DNA of 64,000 bases from Blastococcus aggregatus. Its GTDB lineage: Bacteria > Actinomycetota > Actinomycetes > Mycobacteriales > Geodermatophilaceae. The stretch lies in the NCBI RefSeq assembly GCF_900221005.1, contig NZ_OBQI01000001.1, forward strand, positions 124,001 to 188,000, given 5' to 3'. This document shows, piece by piece, positions 1 through 7,436 of this stretch (positions are counted from its first letter, which is position 1; the number at the start of each line of letters is the position of its first letter). Made by a program: the position numbers and the translations under genes. The notes below the pieces were generated by a model. The model was given only the letters and a program-made list of their open reading frames with translations, searched no databases and was not told where the DNA came from.

Positions 1-1004
1 GCGAACAGCCCGCCGATGCCCTCGTCGCCCGGCGGCGGCGCGGAGGGCCCGTCGACGGCCACGGTGTCGCGGGTGCCGGCCGCTCCGGCTGCGCGCTCGC
101 CCGGCGCGTCGATGGCGACGGTGTCCCCGCCCGGCGCCGGCTGAGCGGCCGGGGCCCCGACGGCGGCTGCGGCGTGCGCGGCGGCCACGGAGGCGGCCAC
201 CGCCTGGTCGATGGACGCACGGGTCGGGCCGGCGGCCGGCGCGACCGGCTGGGGTGTGGTCGTCGGCGTCGAGGGCGGCGCGGGGGGCGCGGGGGGCACG
301 GCGCCGGGCGAGGCCGCCATCGCCGCCGGGGTGAGCAGCTGCGGGCGGCGCAGCACGTAGGGCGAGTAGGGGAAGCCCTCGCCGTTGAGCTCCTCGACGG
401 AGGGCCCGCGGCCCTGCAGGCCCAGCGCCTCCAGGGCGGCCCGCACATCGGCCGTCGTCCACAGGCGGGGGTTGTCGACGCCGGTGTAGCGGCTGGCACG
501 GGCGAAGCCGAGCAGCAGCGAGCGGGTCTCGAGCAGGGCCACCTGGTCGCCCTCGCCGAGGTCGCCGTCAGCGGGCAGCAGGCCGTCGAGATCGCCGGCG
601 AGCACGGTCAGCCGGGCGATGCGGCCGGGCTCCAGGCCGGCCCGGCGGAGCCGCATCGCGGTCTCCATCCCCGCGCGCATGAGCCCGTCCAGCGGCGTGG
701 ACCCACCGCCGGCGAGCTGGAGGACCGCTCCTCCGGTGCCCGCGGGGCCGATCGTCCACGGGCCCTCCGGAGACGCGTTGACGACGCCGGTCTGCCGGGC
801 CACCTCGGCCACGCGGATCACGGCGATGCCCTCCGGCACGAAGAGGATCGCGTCGGAGAGCCGGCGCTGGAGCGGGCCGTCGGCGAAGGGGATCGCCGCC
901 ACGACCGCGCCGCGCACGGCGTTGCCGGAGTCCCACCGCACCAGCTCCGAGAAGAAGGCGCGTTCCCCGTCCGTCTGCGGTGGCAGCGGGGTGAGGGGCA
1001 GCAC
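1..1004 (-). CDS. Unknown protein with Ala/Pro-rich C-terminal tail (3' end outside window)
   Basis: The frame stays open from a GTG at 1004 to the left window edge, so the C-terminus is missing. A GGAGG ribosome site sits about 5 bases upstream of the GTG. The first ~220 residues look globular and begin [17 protein letters not shown]. The rest is a low-complexity Ala/Pro/Thr tail in which a short D-T-V-A-[IV]-D motif occurs twice. I see no signal peptide or membrane segment. I do not recognise the family; the front part has a beta-rich start that could suggest a nuclease-related or regulatory fold, but no catalytic motif is clear. It is divergent from orn. The 197 bases between them (1005-1201) show no feature I can name. 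Confidence 0.7.
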   Translation of the reverse strand, partial: MLPLTPLPPQTDGERAFFSELVRWDSGNAVRGAVVAAIPFADGPLQRRLSDAILFVPEGIAVIRVAEVARQTGVVNASPEGPWTIGPAGTGGAVLQLAGGGSTPLDGLMRAGMETAMRLRRAGLEPGRIARLTVLAGDLDGLLPADGDLGEGDQVALLETRSLLLGFARASRYTGVDNPRLWTTADVRAALEALGLQGRGPSVEELNGEGFPYSPYVLRRPQLLTPAAMAASPGAVPPAPPAPPSTPTTTPQPVAPAAGPTRASIDQAVAASVAAAHAAAAVGAPAAQPAPGGDTVAIDAPGERAAGAAGTRDTVAVDGPSAPPPGDEGIGGLF

Positions 1005-1201
1005 GTCGGTCCTCCGGGCGGGTTGGGGGCGGCCTCGCGGCACCGGTCGCGGCCGGGAGTCGAGCGTCCCGGCGTCCCCTCGACGCTACGTCACGTCACG
1101 GTCCGGTCTCGGGGACCGCGCCGGATCCCGCGCGAATCACACGCCCCCCACGGGACGACGCGCCCGGCGTCCGCGGAGCTCTGCGTCGGTGGCGTTGCGT
1201 A

Positions 1202-1870
1202 GTGTCGGTCGCCGTGGCTGACAGCGCAGGACACCTGGTCTGGATCGACTGCGAGATGACCGGGCTCGACCTCGTCGAGGACAAGCTCATCGAGGTGGCG
1301 GTGCTCATCACCGACTCCGAGCTCAACGTCCTGGACCCGGGTCTGGACCTCATCATCAGCGCCGACGACGCCGCCCTCGACGGCATGAACGAGGTCGTCC
1401 GGACGATGCACGAGAAGTCGGGGCTGACCGAGGAGGTGCGCGCCTCCACGCTCACCGTGGCCGAGGCCGAGCAGCAGGTCCTCGCCTACATCAAGCGCTG
1501 GGTGCCCGAGCGCCGGACGGCTCCGCTGTGCGGCAACTCGATCGGCACCGACCGCGGGTTCCTCGCCCGCGACATGCCCGAGCTGGACGACCACCTGCAC
1601 TACCGCATGATCGACGTCTCCTCGGTCAAGGAGCTCGCCCGCCGCTGGTTCCCCCGCGTCTACTTCGGGCAGCCGGCGAAGGGCCTGGCGCACCGCGCGC
1701 TGGCCGACATCATCGAGTCGGTGCGGGAGCTGGCCTACTACCGCCGCACGGTGTTCGTGGACTCGCCCGGGCCGAGCAGCAGCCAGGCGAAGAAGGCGGC
1801 CGCCGAGGTCGTCGGCGGCTTCGCCGCACTGCTCGACGGTGACGAGAAGGCGCCCGCTCCCGGAGCCTGA
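1202..1870 (+). CDS. orn: Oligoribonuclease (DEDDh 3'-5' exoribonuclease)
   Basis: Orn degrades 2-5 nt RNA fragments and pGpG to mononucleotides in the cytoplasm, the last step of mRNA decay and of cyclic-di-GMP breakdown. The ExoI motif [10 protein letters not shown] is at residues 14-23, with D16 and E18 as metal ligands. A conserved central stretch ([13 protein letters not shown]) and the C-terminal LAHRALADI segment supply the remaining DEDDh residues. The length of 222 aa is slightly above the usual ~180-200 because of a short Ser/Ala-rich tail. The start is a GTG. tRNA-His follows about 90 bases downstream, an arrangement I associate with actinobacteria. Confidence 0.95.
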   Translation: MSVAVADSAGHLVWIDCEMTGLDLVEDKLIEVAVLITDSELNVLDPGLDLIISADDAALDGMNEVVRTMHEKSGLTEEVRASTLTVAEAEQQVLAYIKRWVPERRTAPLCGNSIGTDRGFLARDMPELDDHLHYRMIDVSSVKELARRWFPRVYFGQPAKGLAHRALADIIESVRELAYYRRTVFVDSPGPSSSQAKKAAAEVVGGFAALLDGDEKAPAPGA

Positions 1871-1961
1871 GGCGCGCCGCTCCCCCGGCCTCGCCGGGCC
1901 GCGCGAGCGCTCCGGTATCGTTGCGTCGGTTCCCCTCCCTGCTCGCCCAGGGAGGAGGACA

Positions 1962-2036
<75 letters not shown>

Positions 2037-2046
2037 CCATCCGGCG

Positions 2047-2078
2047 AAGGCCCTGGTCAGGTAACTGACCAGGGCCTT
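2047..2078 (+). terminator. Rho-independent terminator after tRNA-His
   Basis: A perfect 14-bp stem (AAGGCCCTGGTCAG and its complement) with a GTAA loop is followed by TT and then C-rich sequence. It lies 8 bases after the encoded CCA. Confidence 0.85.
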
Positions 2079-2111
2079 TCCACGTCCCCGGGTATCCGCA
2101 GGGGCATGCAG

Positions 2112-3437
2112 ATGTGGATGGGCACCACGGCGTCGGGCCGGTACTCATTGACCGGAGGGTCGACCGCGCGGGAAGGTGCAGGTCAGCCCGCCGGGCGTCG
2201 TCCACGCGCGTCCGACCCGTCGCCCCCGCCGTCCGCCCGTCACCTGGAGCACCTCCTGACCGTCGCCGTCGACCGTCCCGGCACCAGCGCCACGGCGTCG
2301 ACGACCACCGGCCTCCTCGGGCTCGCCGGGCTCACGTCGCTCGGCGCCGGGGCGATCCACGCCGCCGCCATCGGGGTCCACAGCGAGCACCGGTCAGCCG
2401 TTGTGGCGTTCACCGCCGTCGCCGCCCTCCAGCTGGCGTGGGGCGTCCTGGCGCTCGTCCGCGGCACCCGCCTCGTCGCCGTCCTCGGCCTGCTGATCGG
2501 GACGGGCGTGCTCGCCGGCTGGGCCCTCGCCAAGGTGAGCGGCATCTCCTTCATCGCGGGCCTCGACGAGGCCGAGCCCCTCCAGACGGCGGACGGCCTG
2601 GCCGCCGGCCTCGCCCTCACGTCGGTGCTCGCCCTCGGCGCCGCCCTGTGGACGTGGCGCAGCGCCCGCCCCGGGCTGCGGGCGCCGCTGCCACTCATGG
2701 CCGTCGGCGTCACCGCCCTCACCGTGTTCGGCATGGTGACGGCCGGCTCGCACGCGCACGCCGCCGGAGACGGCCACGGCTCGGTCGCCGCCGGCCACCA
2801 CGCCGACGGGGCCGGGGCCGCGGACCACGTCCAGGACGCCTCGGCGGCCACCGTGCCCTACGACCCCACCAAGCCGATCGACCTGAGCGGCGTCGAGGGC
2901 GTCACCCCCGAGCAGCAGGCCGCGGCCGAGAACGTCATCGCCGTGACCCTCCACGGCCTCCCGCAGTGGGCCGACCCGACCTACGCCGAGGCCAACGGGT
3001 TCCACTCCATCGGCGACGGCTTCACGGGCATCGAGCACCTGATGAACGAGGCCAACATGGACGACGACGTCATCCTCGACCCGGACGTCCCCGAGTCCCT
3101 CGTGTACGACACGAGCGGCGGCGGTCGCCGGCTGGTGGCGGCGATGTACATGCTCAAGCGGGGCACGCCTCTCGAGCAGGCCCCCGACCTCGGCGGCAAC
3201 CTCATGCAGTGGCACACCCACGACAACCTCTGCTACAACGCGGAGGGCAAGGTCCGGGGGATCACGGATGCGAGCGGCGCCTGCCGGGCGGGCCTCGTCA
3301 AGCCGGTCGAGACGCCGATGATCCACGTGTGGCTGGAGCCGCACCCGTGCGGGCCGTTCGCGGCGCTCGAGGGCATCGCCGGCGGCCGGATCCCCGACGG
3401 CGAAGAGGTCCTCTGCGACCACGCCCACGGCGACTGA
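2112..3437 (+). CDS. Polytopic membrane protein with His-rich linker and extracytoplasmic C-terminal domain
   Basis: About 441 aa. An N-terminal part with four likely membrane segments is followed by a His/Asp/Gly-rich stretch (H-A-H, GHHADG) and a ~190-residue soluble domain. That domain starts at YDPTKPIDLSGV and carries conserved-looking motifs: GDGFTGIEHLMN, LMQWHTHDNLCYN, MIHVWLEPHPCGPF and a terminal LCDHAHGD, rich in His and Cys. These His/Cys pairs suggest metal (perhaps copper) binding outside the membrane. It lies directly upstream of a copper ATPase gene. I do not know a function. The frame is open back into the tRNA, so I chose the ATG at 2112, which has AGGGG 7 bases upstream; 2106 and 2118 are alternatives. 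Confidence 0.7.
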   Translation: MWMGTTASGRYSLTGGSTAREGAGQPAGRRPRASDPSPPPSARHLEHLLTVAVDRPGTSATASTTTGLLGLAGLTSLGAGAIHAAAIGVHSEHRSAVVAFTAVAALQLAWGVLALVRGTRLVAVLGLLIGTGVLAGWALAKVSGISFIAGLDEAEPLQTADGLAAGLALTSVLALGAALWTWRSARPGLRAPLPLMAVGVTALTVFGMVTAGSHAHAAGDGHGSVAAGHHADGAGAADHVQDASAATVPYDPTKPIDLSGVEGVTPEQQAAAENVIAVTLHGLPQWADPTYAEANGFHSIGDGFTGIEHLMNEANMDDDVILDPDVPESLVYDTSGGGRRLVAAMYMLKRGTPLEQAPDLGGNLMQWHTHDNLCYNAEGKVRGITDASGACRAGLVKPVETPMIHVWLEPHPCGPFAALEGIAGGRIPDGEEVLCDHAHGD

Positions 3438-3651
3438 CCGACGCGGCCGGGTACGGCTGCTCGCCCGCAGCCATCAGGGGGCAGCTCGGGGCAACCGGGG
3501 CGATCACACCGCTGCGGGACGACGAGAGACGACACGGGTCCTCCATCCGTTTCCGGCGCCGCCCGTGCCACGGGCGCGACCCGCCTGACCCCTTCGATGG
3601 GCGGCGTCGGCGGGGCGCCCGGCCTGCCCTGTCATGCCGCGGCCACACCTC

Positions 3652-3679
3652 TTGCCCAGATACCCCATAGGGGTATAGT
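3652..3679 (+). promoter_or_regulatory. Promoter with CsoR-family operator for the copper ATPase
   Basis: A TTGCCC -35 (3652-3657) and TATAGT -10 (3674-3679) are separated by 16 bases. The spacer holds the inverted repeat ATACCCC-ATA-GGGGTAT (3660-3676), which overlaps the -10. This is the G/C-tract palindrome bound by CsoR-superfamily repressors. The rest of the 320-base gap (3438-3758) contains only a weak 6-bp hairpin near 3465 and an ~80-base leader before the start codon. Confidence 0.75.
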
Positions 3680-3758
3680 GACGAACGCGAGACGCAGCAG
3701 CGCCACCCCCTCCCCGGGTCCGGGGCGGCGACGGCATCCGACGCAGGAGTTGCAGGTC

Positions 3759-5981
3759 ATGTCAGATCCCACGAACCGCTCCGCTCACGACCACGCCGCA
3801 CACCGGGATGAGCCCGCGCACGGCCGAACCCACGGGCAGGGCATGCCCGCCACCGGCGGCGAGGGCGGTGCGCCTTCCACCGTCGAGGACCCGATGCGGG
3901 CCGCGCACGAGAACCACGGCGGCCACGGGACGGGGCACGGCGGCGGCGACCACGTGGCGATGTTCCGCCGGCTGTTCTGGCTGATGCTGGCGCTGTCGGT
4001 GCCGACGGTGCTGCTCAGCGACATGTTCGCCGACATCGTGGGCTACACGCTGCCCGACGTCCCCGGCCTGGACTGGGTCTCCCCCCTGCTGGGCACGGTC
4101 ATCTACGTCTGGGGCGGGCGGCCGTTCCTCACCGGCGCGATCGGTGAGATCCGGGTCCGCAAGCCCGGGATGATGCTGCTCATCGGCATGGCCATCACGG
4201 TGGCCTTCGTCGCCTCCTGGGGCTCCACGGTCGGGCTGCTCTCCCACGAGCTGGACTTCTGGTGGGAGCTGGCGCTGCTGATCGTCATCATGCTGCTCGG
4301 GCACTGGCTGGAGATGCGGTCGCTGGCCCAGACCTCCTCGGCGCTGGACTCCCTGGCCGCACTGCTGCCCGACGAGGCGGAGAAGGTCGTCGGCGACCAG
4401 GTGGTCACCGTGCCGCCGGCCGAGCTGGCCCTCGGCGACGTGGTGATCGTCCGCCCGGGCGGGCGGGTGCCGGCCGACGGGCAGGTCGTCGACGGCACCG
4501 CCGACGTCGACGAGTCGATGATCACCGGGGAGTCCAAGCCGGTGCGCCGCGGCCCCGGGGACACCGTGGTGGCCGGCACCGTGGCCACCGACACCGCGAT
4601 CCGGGTCCGGGTCGCCGCAGTCGGCGAGGACACCGCGCTGGCCGGCATCCAGCGGCTCGTCGCCGAGGCGCAGTCCTCCACCACCCGCGTGCAACTGCTC
4701 GCCGACCGGGCCGCCGGCTGGCTGTTCTGGTTCGCCATCGCCGCCGCCGCGATCACCGCCGTCGTCTGGACCGTCAACGGCACCCCGGAGGACGCGCTGA
4801 CCCGCGTCGTCACGGTGCTGGTCATCGCGTGCCCGCACGCGCTGGGCCTGGCCATCCCGCTGGTCGTGTCGATCTCCACCGAGCGGGCCGCCCGCGGTGG
4901 GGTGCTGGTCAAGGACCGCGGCGCGATGGAGCGGATGCGCACCATCGACACCGTGCTGTTCGACAAGACCGGCACGCTGACCCGCGGCGAGCCGGCGGTC
5001 AACCACATCGCCGGCGCCGGCCTGGACGACGACGAGGTGCTGGCCCTGGCCGCAGCAGCGGAGGCCGACAGCGAGCACCCGCTGGCCCGCGCGATCGTCG
5101 CCGCCGCCGGCCACCGCGGCCTGACCGTCGCGCCGGCGACCGAGTTCCGTGCGTCGGCCGCCGTCGGGGTCACCGCCACCGTCGACGGGCGCACCGTCGC
5201 CGTCGGCGGACCGAACCTGCTGGCCGAGCACGACCTGAGCCCGCTCCCGGACACCGGATCGTGGGCGAGGGATGGCGCGACCGTCCTGCACGTGCTGGTC
5301 GACGGGCACGTCGTCGGCGCACTCGGTCTGGCCGACGAGGTCCGGCCGGAGTCCCGCGAGGCGGTCGACGCGCTGCACGCCCTGGGCGTCGAGGTCGTCA
5401 TGATCACCGGCGACGCCGAGCCGGTCGCCCGCGTGGTCGCCGCCGAGCTCGGCATCGACCAGGTGTTCGCCGGCGTGCGCCCGGAGCACAAGGCCGAGAA
5501 GGTCGCCGCGCTGCAGCGCCAGGGGCGTGCCGTCGCCTTCACGGGCGACGGCGTGAACGACGCCCCCGCGCTCGCCCAGGCCGACGTCGGCATCGCGATC
5601 GGCGCGGGCACCGACGTCGCGATCGCCTCCGCCGGGATCATCCTCGCCTCGTCCGACCCCCGCTCGGTGCTGTCGGTCATCCGGCTGTCGCGGGCCAGCT
5701 ACCGGAAGATGCAGCAGAACCTGTGGGCCGGGGCCGGCTACAACCTGATCGCGGTGCCGCTGGCCGCCGGGGTCCTCGCTCCGATCGGGTTCATCCTGCC
5801 GATGGAGGTCGGCGCGCTGCTGATGAGCCTGTCCACCGTCGTCGTGGCGTCCAACGCCCAGCTGCTGCGGCGACTGGACCTGCGACCGGAGGCCGGCGTC
5901 GCCGAGGCCACCGCCGGCCGCGCGGCCCGGACCCGGGGTGCGGCCACGGACGCCCGGCCGGCCACCGCCGACCGGCACTGA
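3759..5981 (+). CDS. copB: Heavy-metal P1B-3-type ATPase (CopB-like copper exporter)
   Basis: An ATP-driven export pump in the cytoplasmic membrane, 740 aa. The N-terminal ~70 residues form a His-rich metal-binding tail (HDHAAH, HENHGGHGTGHGGGDH). The actuator motif TGE is at 256-258. The membrane metal site is C358-P359-H360, the CPH signature of CopB/P1B-3 pumps (Cu2+ or Cu+ with Ag+), unlike the CPC of CopA. The phosphorylated Asp is D402 in DKTGT, followed by SEHPLARA and GDGVNDAP. The start at ATG 3759 has AGGAG about 9 bases upstream. A CsoR-type operator lies 83 bases upstream, so metal or thiol-stress control is likely. Confidence 0.92.
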   Translation: MSDPTNRSAHDHAAHRDEPAHGRTHGQGMPATGGEGGAPSTVEDPMRAAHENHGGHGTGHGGGDHVAMFRRLFWLMLALSVPTVLLSDMFADIVGYTLPDVPGLDWVSPLLGTVIYVWGGRPFLTGAIGEIRVRKPGMMLLIGMAITVAFVASWGSTVGLLSHELDFWWELALLIVIMLLGHWLEMRSLAQTSSALDSLAALLPDEAEKVVGDQVVTVPPAELALGDVVIVRPGGRVPADGQVVDGTADVDESMITGESKPVRRGPGDTVVAGTVATDTAIRVRVAAVGEDTALAGIQRLVAEAQSSTTRVQLLADRAAGWLFWFAIAAAAITAVVWTVNGTPEDALTRVVTVLVIACPHALGLAIPLVVSISTERAARGGVLVKDRGAMERMRTIDTVLFDKTGTLTRGEPAVNHIAGAGLDDDEVLALAAAAEADSEHPLARAIVAAAGHRGLTVAPATEFRASAAVGVTATVDGRTVAVGGPNLLAEHDLSPLPDTGSWARDGATVLHVLVDGHVVGALGLADEVRPESREAVDALHALGVEVVMITGDAEPVARVVAAELGIDQVFAGVRPEHKAEKVAALQRQGRAVAFTGDGVNDAPALAQADVGIAIGAGTDVAIASAGIILASSDPRSVLSVIRLSRASYRKMQQNLWAGAGYNLIAVPLAAGVLAPIGFILPMEVGALLMSLSTVVVASNAQLLRRLDLRPEAGVAEATAGRAARTRGAATDARPATADRH

Positions 5982-6061
5982 TCGAGCCCGGACACCCGGG
6001 CACCGTGGGTGCCGGGCGGCCGCTCCGGCCGTCGTAGCCTCGGACGGAAAGGGGGGTGGGC

Positions 6062-6532
6062 ATGGCGGCACGAGGATGGACGGCGTTGTTCCTGCTGGCC
6101 GCCGTCTTCGCGTTGCACGGCCTGCAGTGCACGGCCGCCGGCACCGACCATGCAGCCGGACACGGCGTCGTCACGGGCACCCTGGCCCCTGCCGGGCTGC
6201 TCGGCGGCGGCGCGCTCACCAGCGCGACGGCCACGCCGGCCGACGCGCACGGCGCCCACGCCGACCCCCTCGCGACGATCGTCGCCGCTGCTCCCACGGC
6301 GGGCCTGCTCGCTGCCGGACACGGGAGCACGCCGGTCGGGCCGGGTGGTCACCTGTGGACGCTGTGCCTGGCCGTGCTCGCCGCCGGCCTGGCCGTGCTG
6401 CTCGTCTCGCTGCTGCCCCGCACCCCCGCGCTGCCCGGCCCGCCTCGGGCGCGCCTGCGCACCCGACTCCCCACCGGCCTGGCACCGCTCCAGCCACCGG
6501 ACCTGCACGCCCTCTGCTTGCTGCGGACCTAG
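6062..6532 (+). CDS. Small His-containing membrane protein (DUF6153-like)
   Basis: 156 aa. It has an N-terminal hydrophobic segment, a Gly/Ala/His-rich middle (GTDHAAGHG, ADAHGAHADP) and a second membrane segment (LCLAVLAAGLAVLLVSLL), then a basic Pro/Arg-rich tail. The layout and size resemble small actinobacterial proteins annotated as DUF6153, whose role is unknown. It follows the CPH-type ATPase by 80 bases and has a TAGCCT -10-like box at 6035-6040, so it may have its own promoter. ATG 6062 was chosen because a G-rich ribosome site (AAAGGGGGG) lies 5 bases upstream; a GTG at 6056 is possible. Confidence 0.65.
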   Translation: MAARGWTALFLLAAVFALHGLQCTAAGTDHAAGHGVVTGTLAPAGLLGGGALTSATATPADAHGAHADPLATIVAAAPTAGLLAAGHGSTPVGPGGHLWTLCLAVLAAGLAVLLVSLLPRTPALPGPPRARLRTRLPTGLAPLQPPDLHALCLLRT

Positions 6533-6629
6533 GCCCGCCGACCCCACCGCCCCGCCCAGCCCGCGCTGGCCCGGCGGCGGTGTGCGCGCACGCCCACCGG
6601 TCCACTTCCGCAGCAAGGAGATCTCCGCC

Positions 6630-7262
6630 ATGACCCGAACCACCGCACGCCTGACCGGCCTCACCGCCGCCCTGTTCGCCGGCGCTCTCGTCCTCGCCGG
6701 CTGCGCCGACGACGACTCCGACGCCGCCGGGCACGGCTCGATGACGCACGGCAGCAGCGCCTCGGCCGGCTCGTCGGCCGAGCAGGCCGAGTTCAACGAC
6801 GCCGACGTCGCGTTCGCCCGCGAGATGATTCCCCACCACCGGCAGGCGATCGCCATGGCCGAGTTGGCCCAGGGCCGCGCCGCCGACCCGCGGGTGCTCG
6901 ACCTGGCGGCCCGCATCCAGGCAGCGCAGGATCCCGAGATCGAGACGATGACCGGTTGGCTGCACGACTGGGACGCCGACGCCGGTCACATGGACGACTC
7001 CATGGGCGGCATGGACCACGGCGAGGGCGGAATGATGTCGGAGGGCGACATGCAGGCCCTGATGGCCGCCACCGGGCCGGAGTTCGACCGCCTCTTCCTG
7101 TCCGGGATGATCGCCCACCACCAGGGCGCCGTGCGGATGGCGACCGAGGAAGCGGAGAACGGGCGCGCCACCGAGGCGCTCGCGCTCGCCCGGTCCATCG
7201 ACGACAGCCAGAACGCCGAGATCGCCGAGATGCAGCAGTTGCTCACCGAACTCGGCGGCTGA
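6630..7262 (+). CDS. DUF305 lipoprotein
   Basis: 210 aa. A signal peptide ends in the lipobox LAGC (Cys near residue 26), so the mature protein should be lipid-anchored outside the membrane. The DUF305 domain contains two copies of the family's HH motif: FAREMIPHHRQAIAMAE and FLSGMIAHHQGAVRMA. A Met/His/Asp-rich stretch lies between them (HMDDSMGGMDHGEGGMM), typical of copper-handling proteins. DUF305 proteins are often found with copper resistance genes; a periplasmic metal-chaperone role is inferred. AAGGAG stands 9 bases before the ATG. Confidence 0.88.
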   Translation: MTRTTARLTGLTAALFAGALVLAGCADDDSDAAGHGSMTHGSSASAGSSAEQAEFNDADVAFAREMIPHHRQAIAMAELAQGRAADPRVLDLAARIQAAQDPEIETMTGWLHDWDADAGHMDDSMGGMDHGEGGMMSEGDMQALMAATGPEFDRLFLSGMIAHHQGAVRMATEEAENGRATEALALARSIDDSQNAEIAEMQQLLTELGG

Positions 7263-7268
7263 CCAGGC

Positions 7269-7308
7269 CACGGCGGGGTGCTGCGGGACACCGCTGGACC
7301 CCGCCGTG
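7269..7308 (+). terminator. Hairpin after the DUF305 gene
   Basis: A 10-bp perfect stem (CACGGCGGGG / CCCCGCCGTG) with a 20-base loop lies 6 bases after the stop codon. There is no T tract. The remaining ~130 bases to the next gene show nothing else clear. Confidence 0.5.
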
Positions 7309-7436
7309 CCGCCTCGTCACGCCCGGTCGGGACCAACGTCGACCGGAACCGGGACCAGTGGCGATGCTCCTGTCGCCGCGCCCGCGGCAGGGTCGGTCGA
7401 CGGTCGGACGTGAGGCGGACCGCGAACGGAGGGCAC

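Noticed and set aside
5990-6022. Terminator after the copper ATPase gene
   Set aside because: The possible stem around 5996-6016 has bulges and mismatches; not convincing.
3762-6071. Long open frame antisense to the copper ATPase
   Set aside because: Composition is Gly/Asp/Arg/His-rich without motifs, and it mirrors a gene with clear P-type ATPase motifs. At ~73% GC such antisense frames arise by codon bias.
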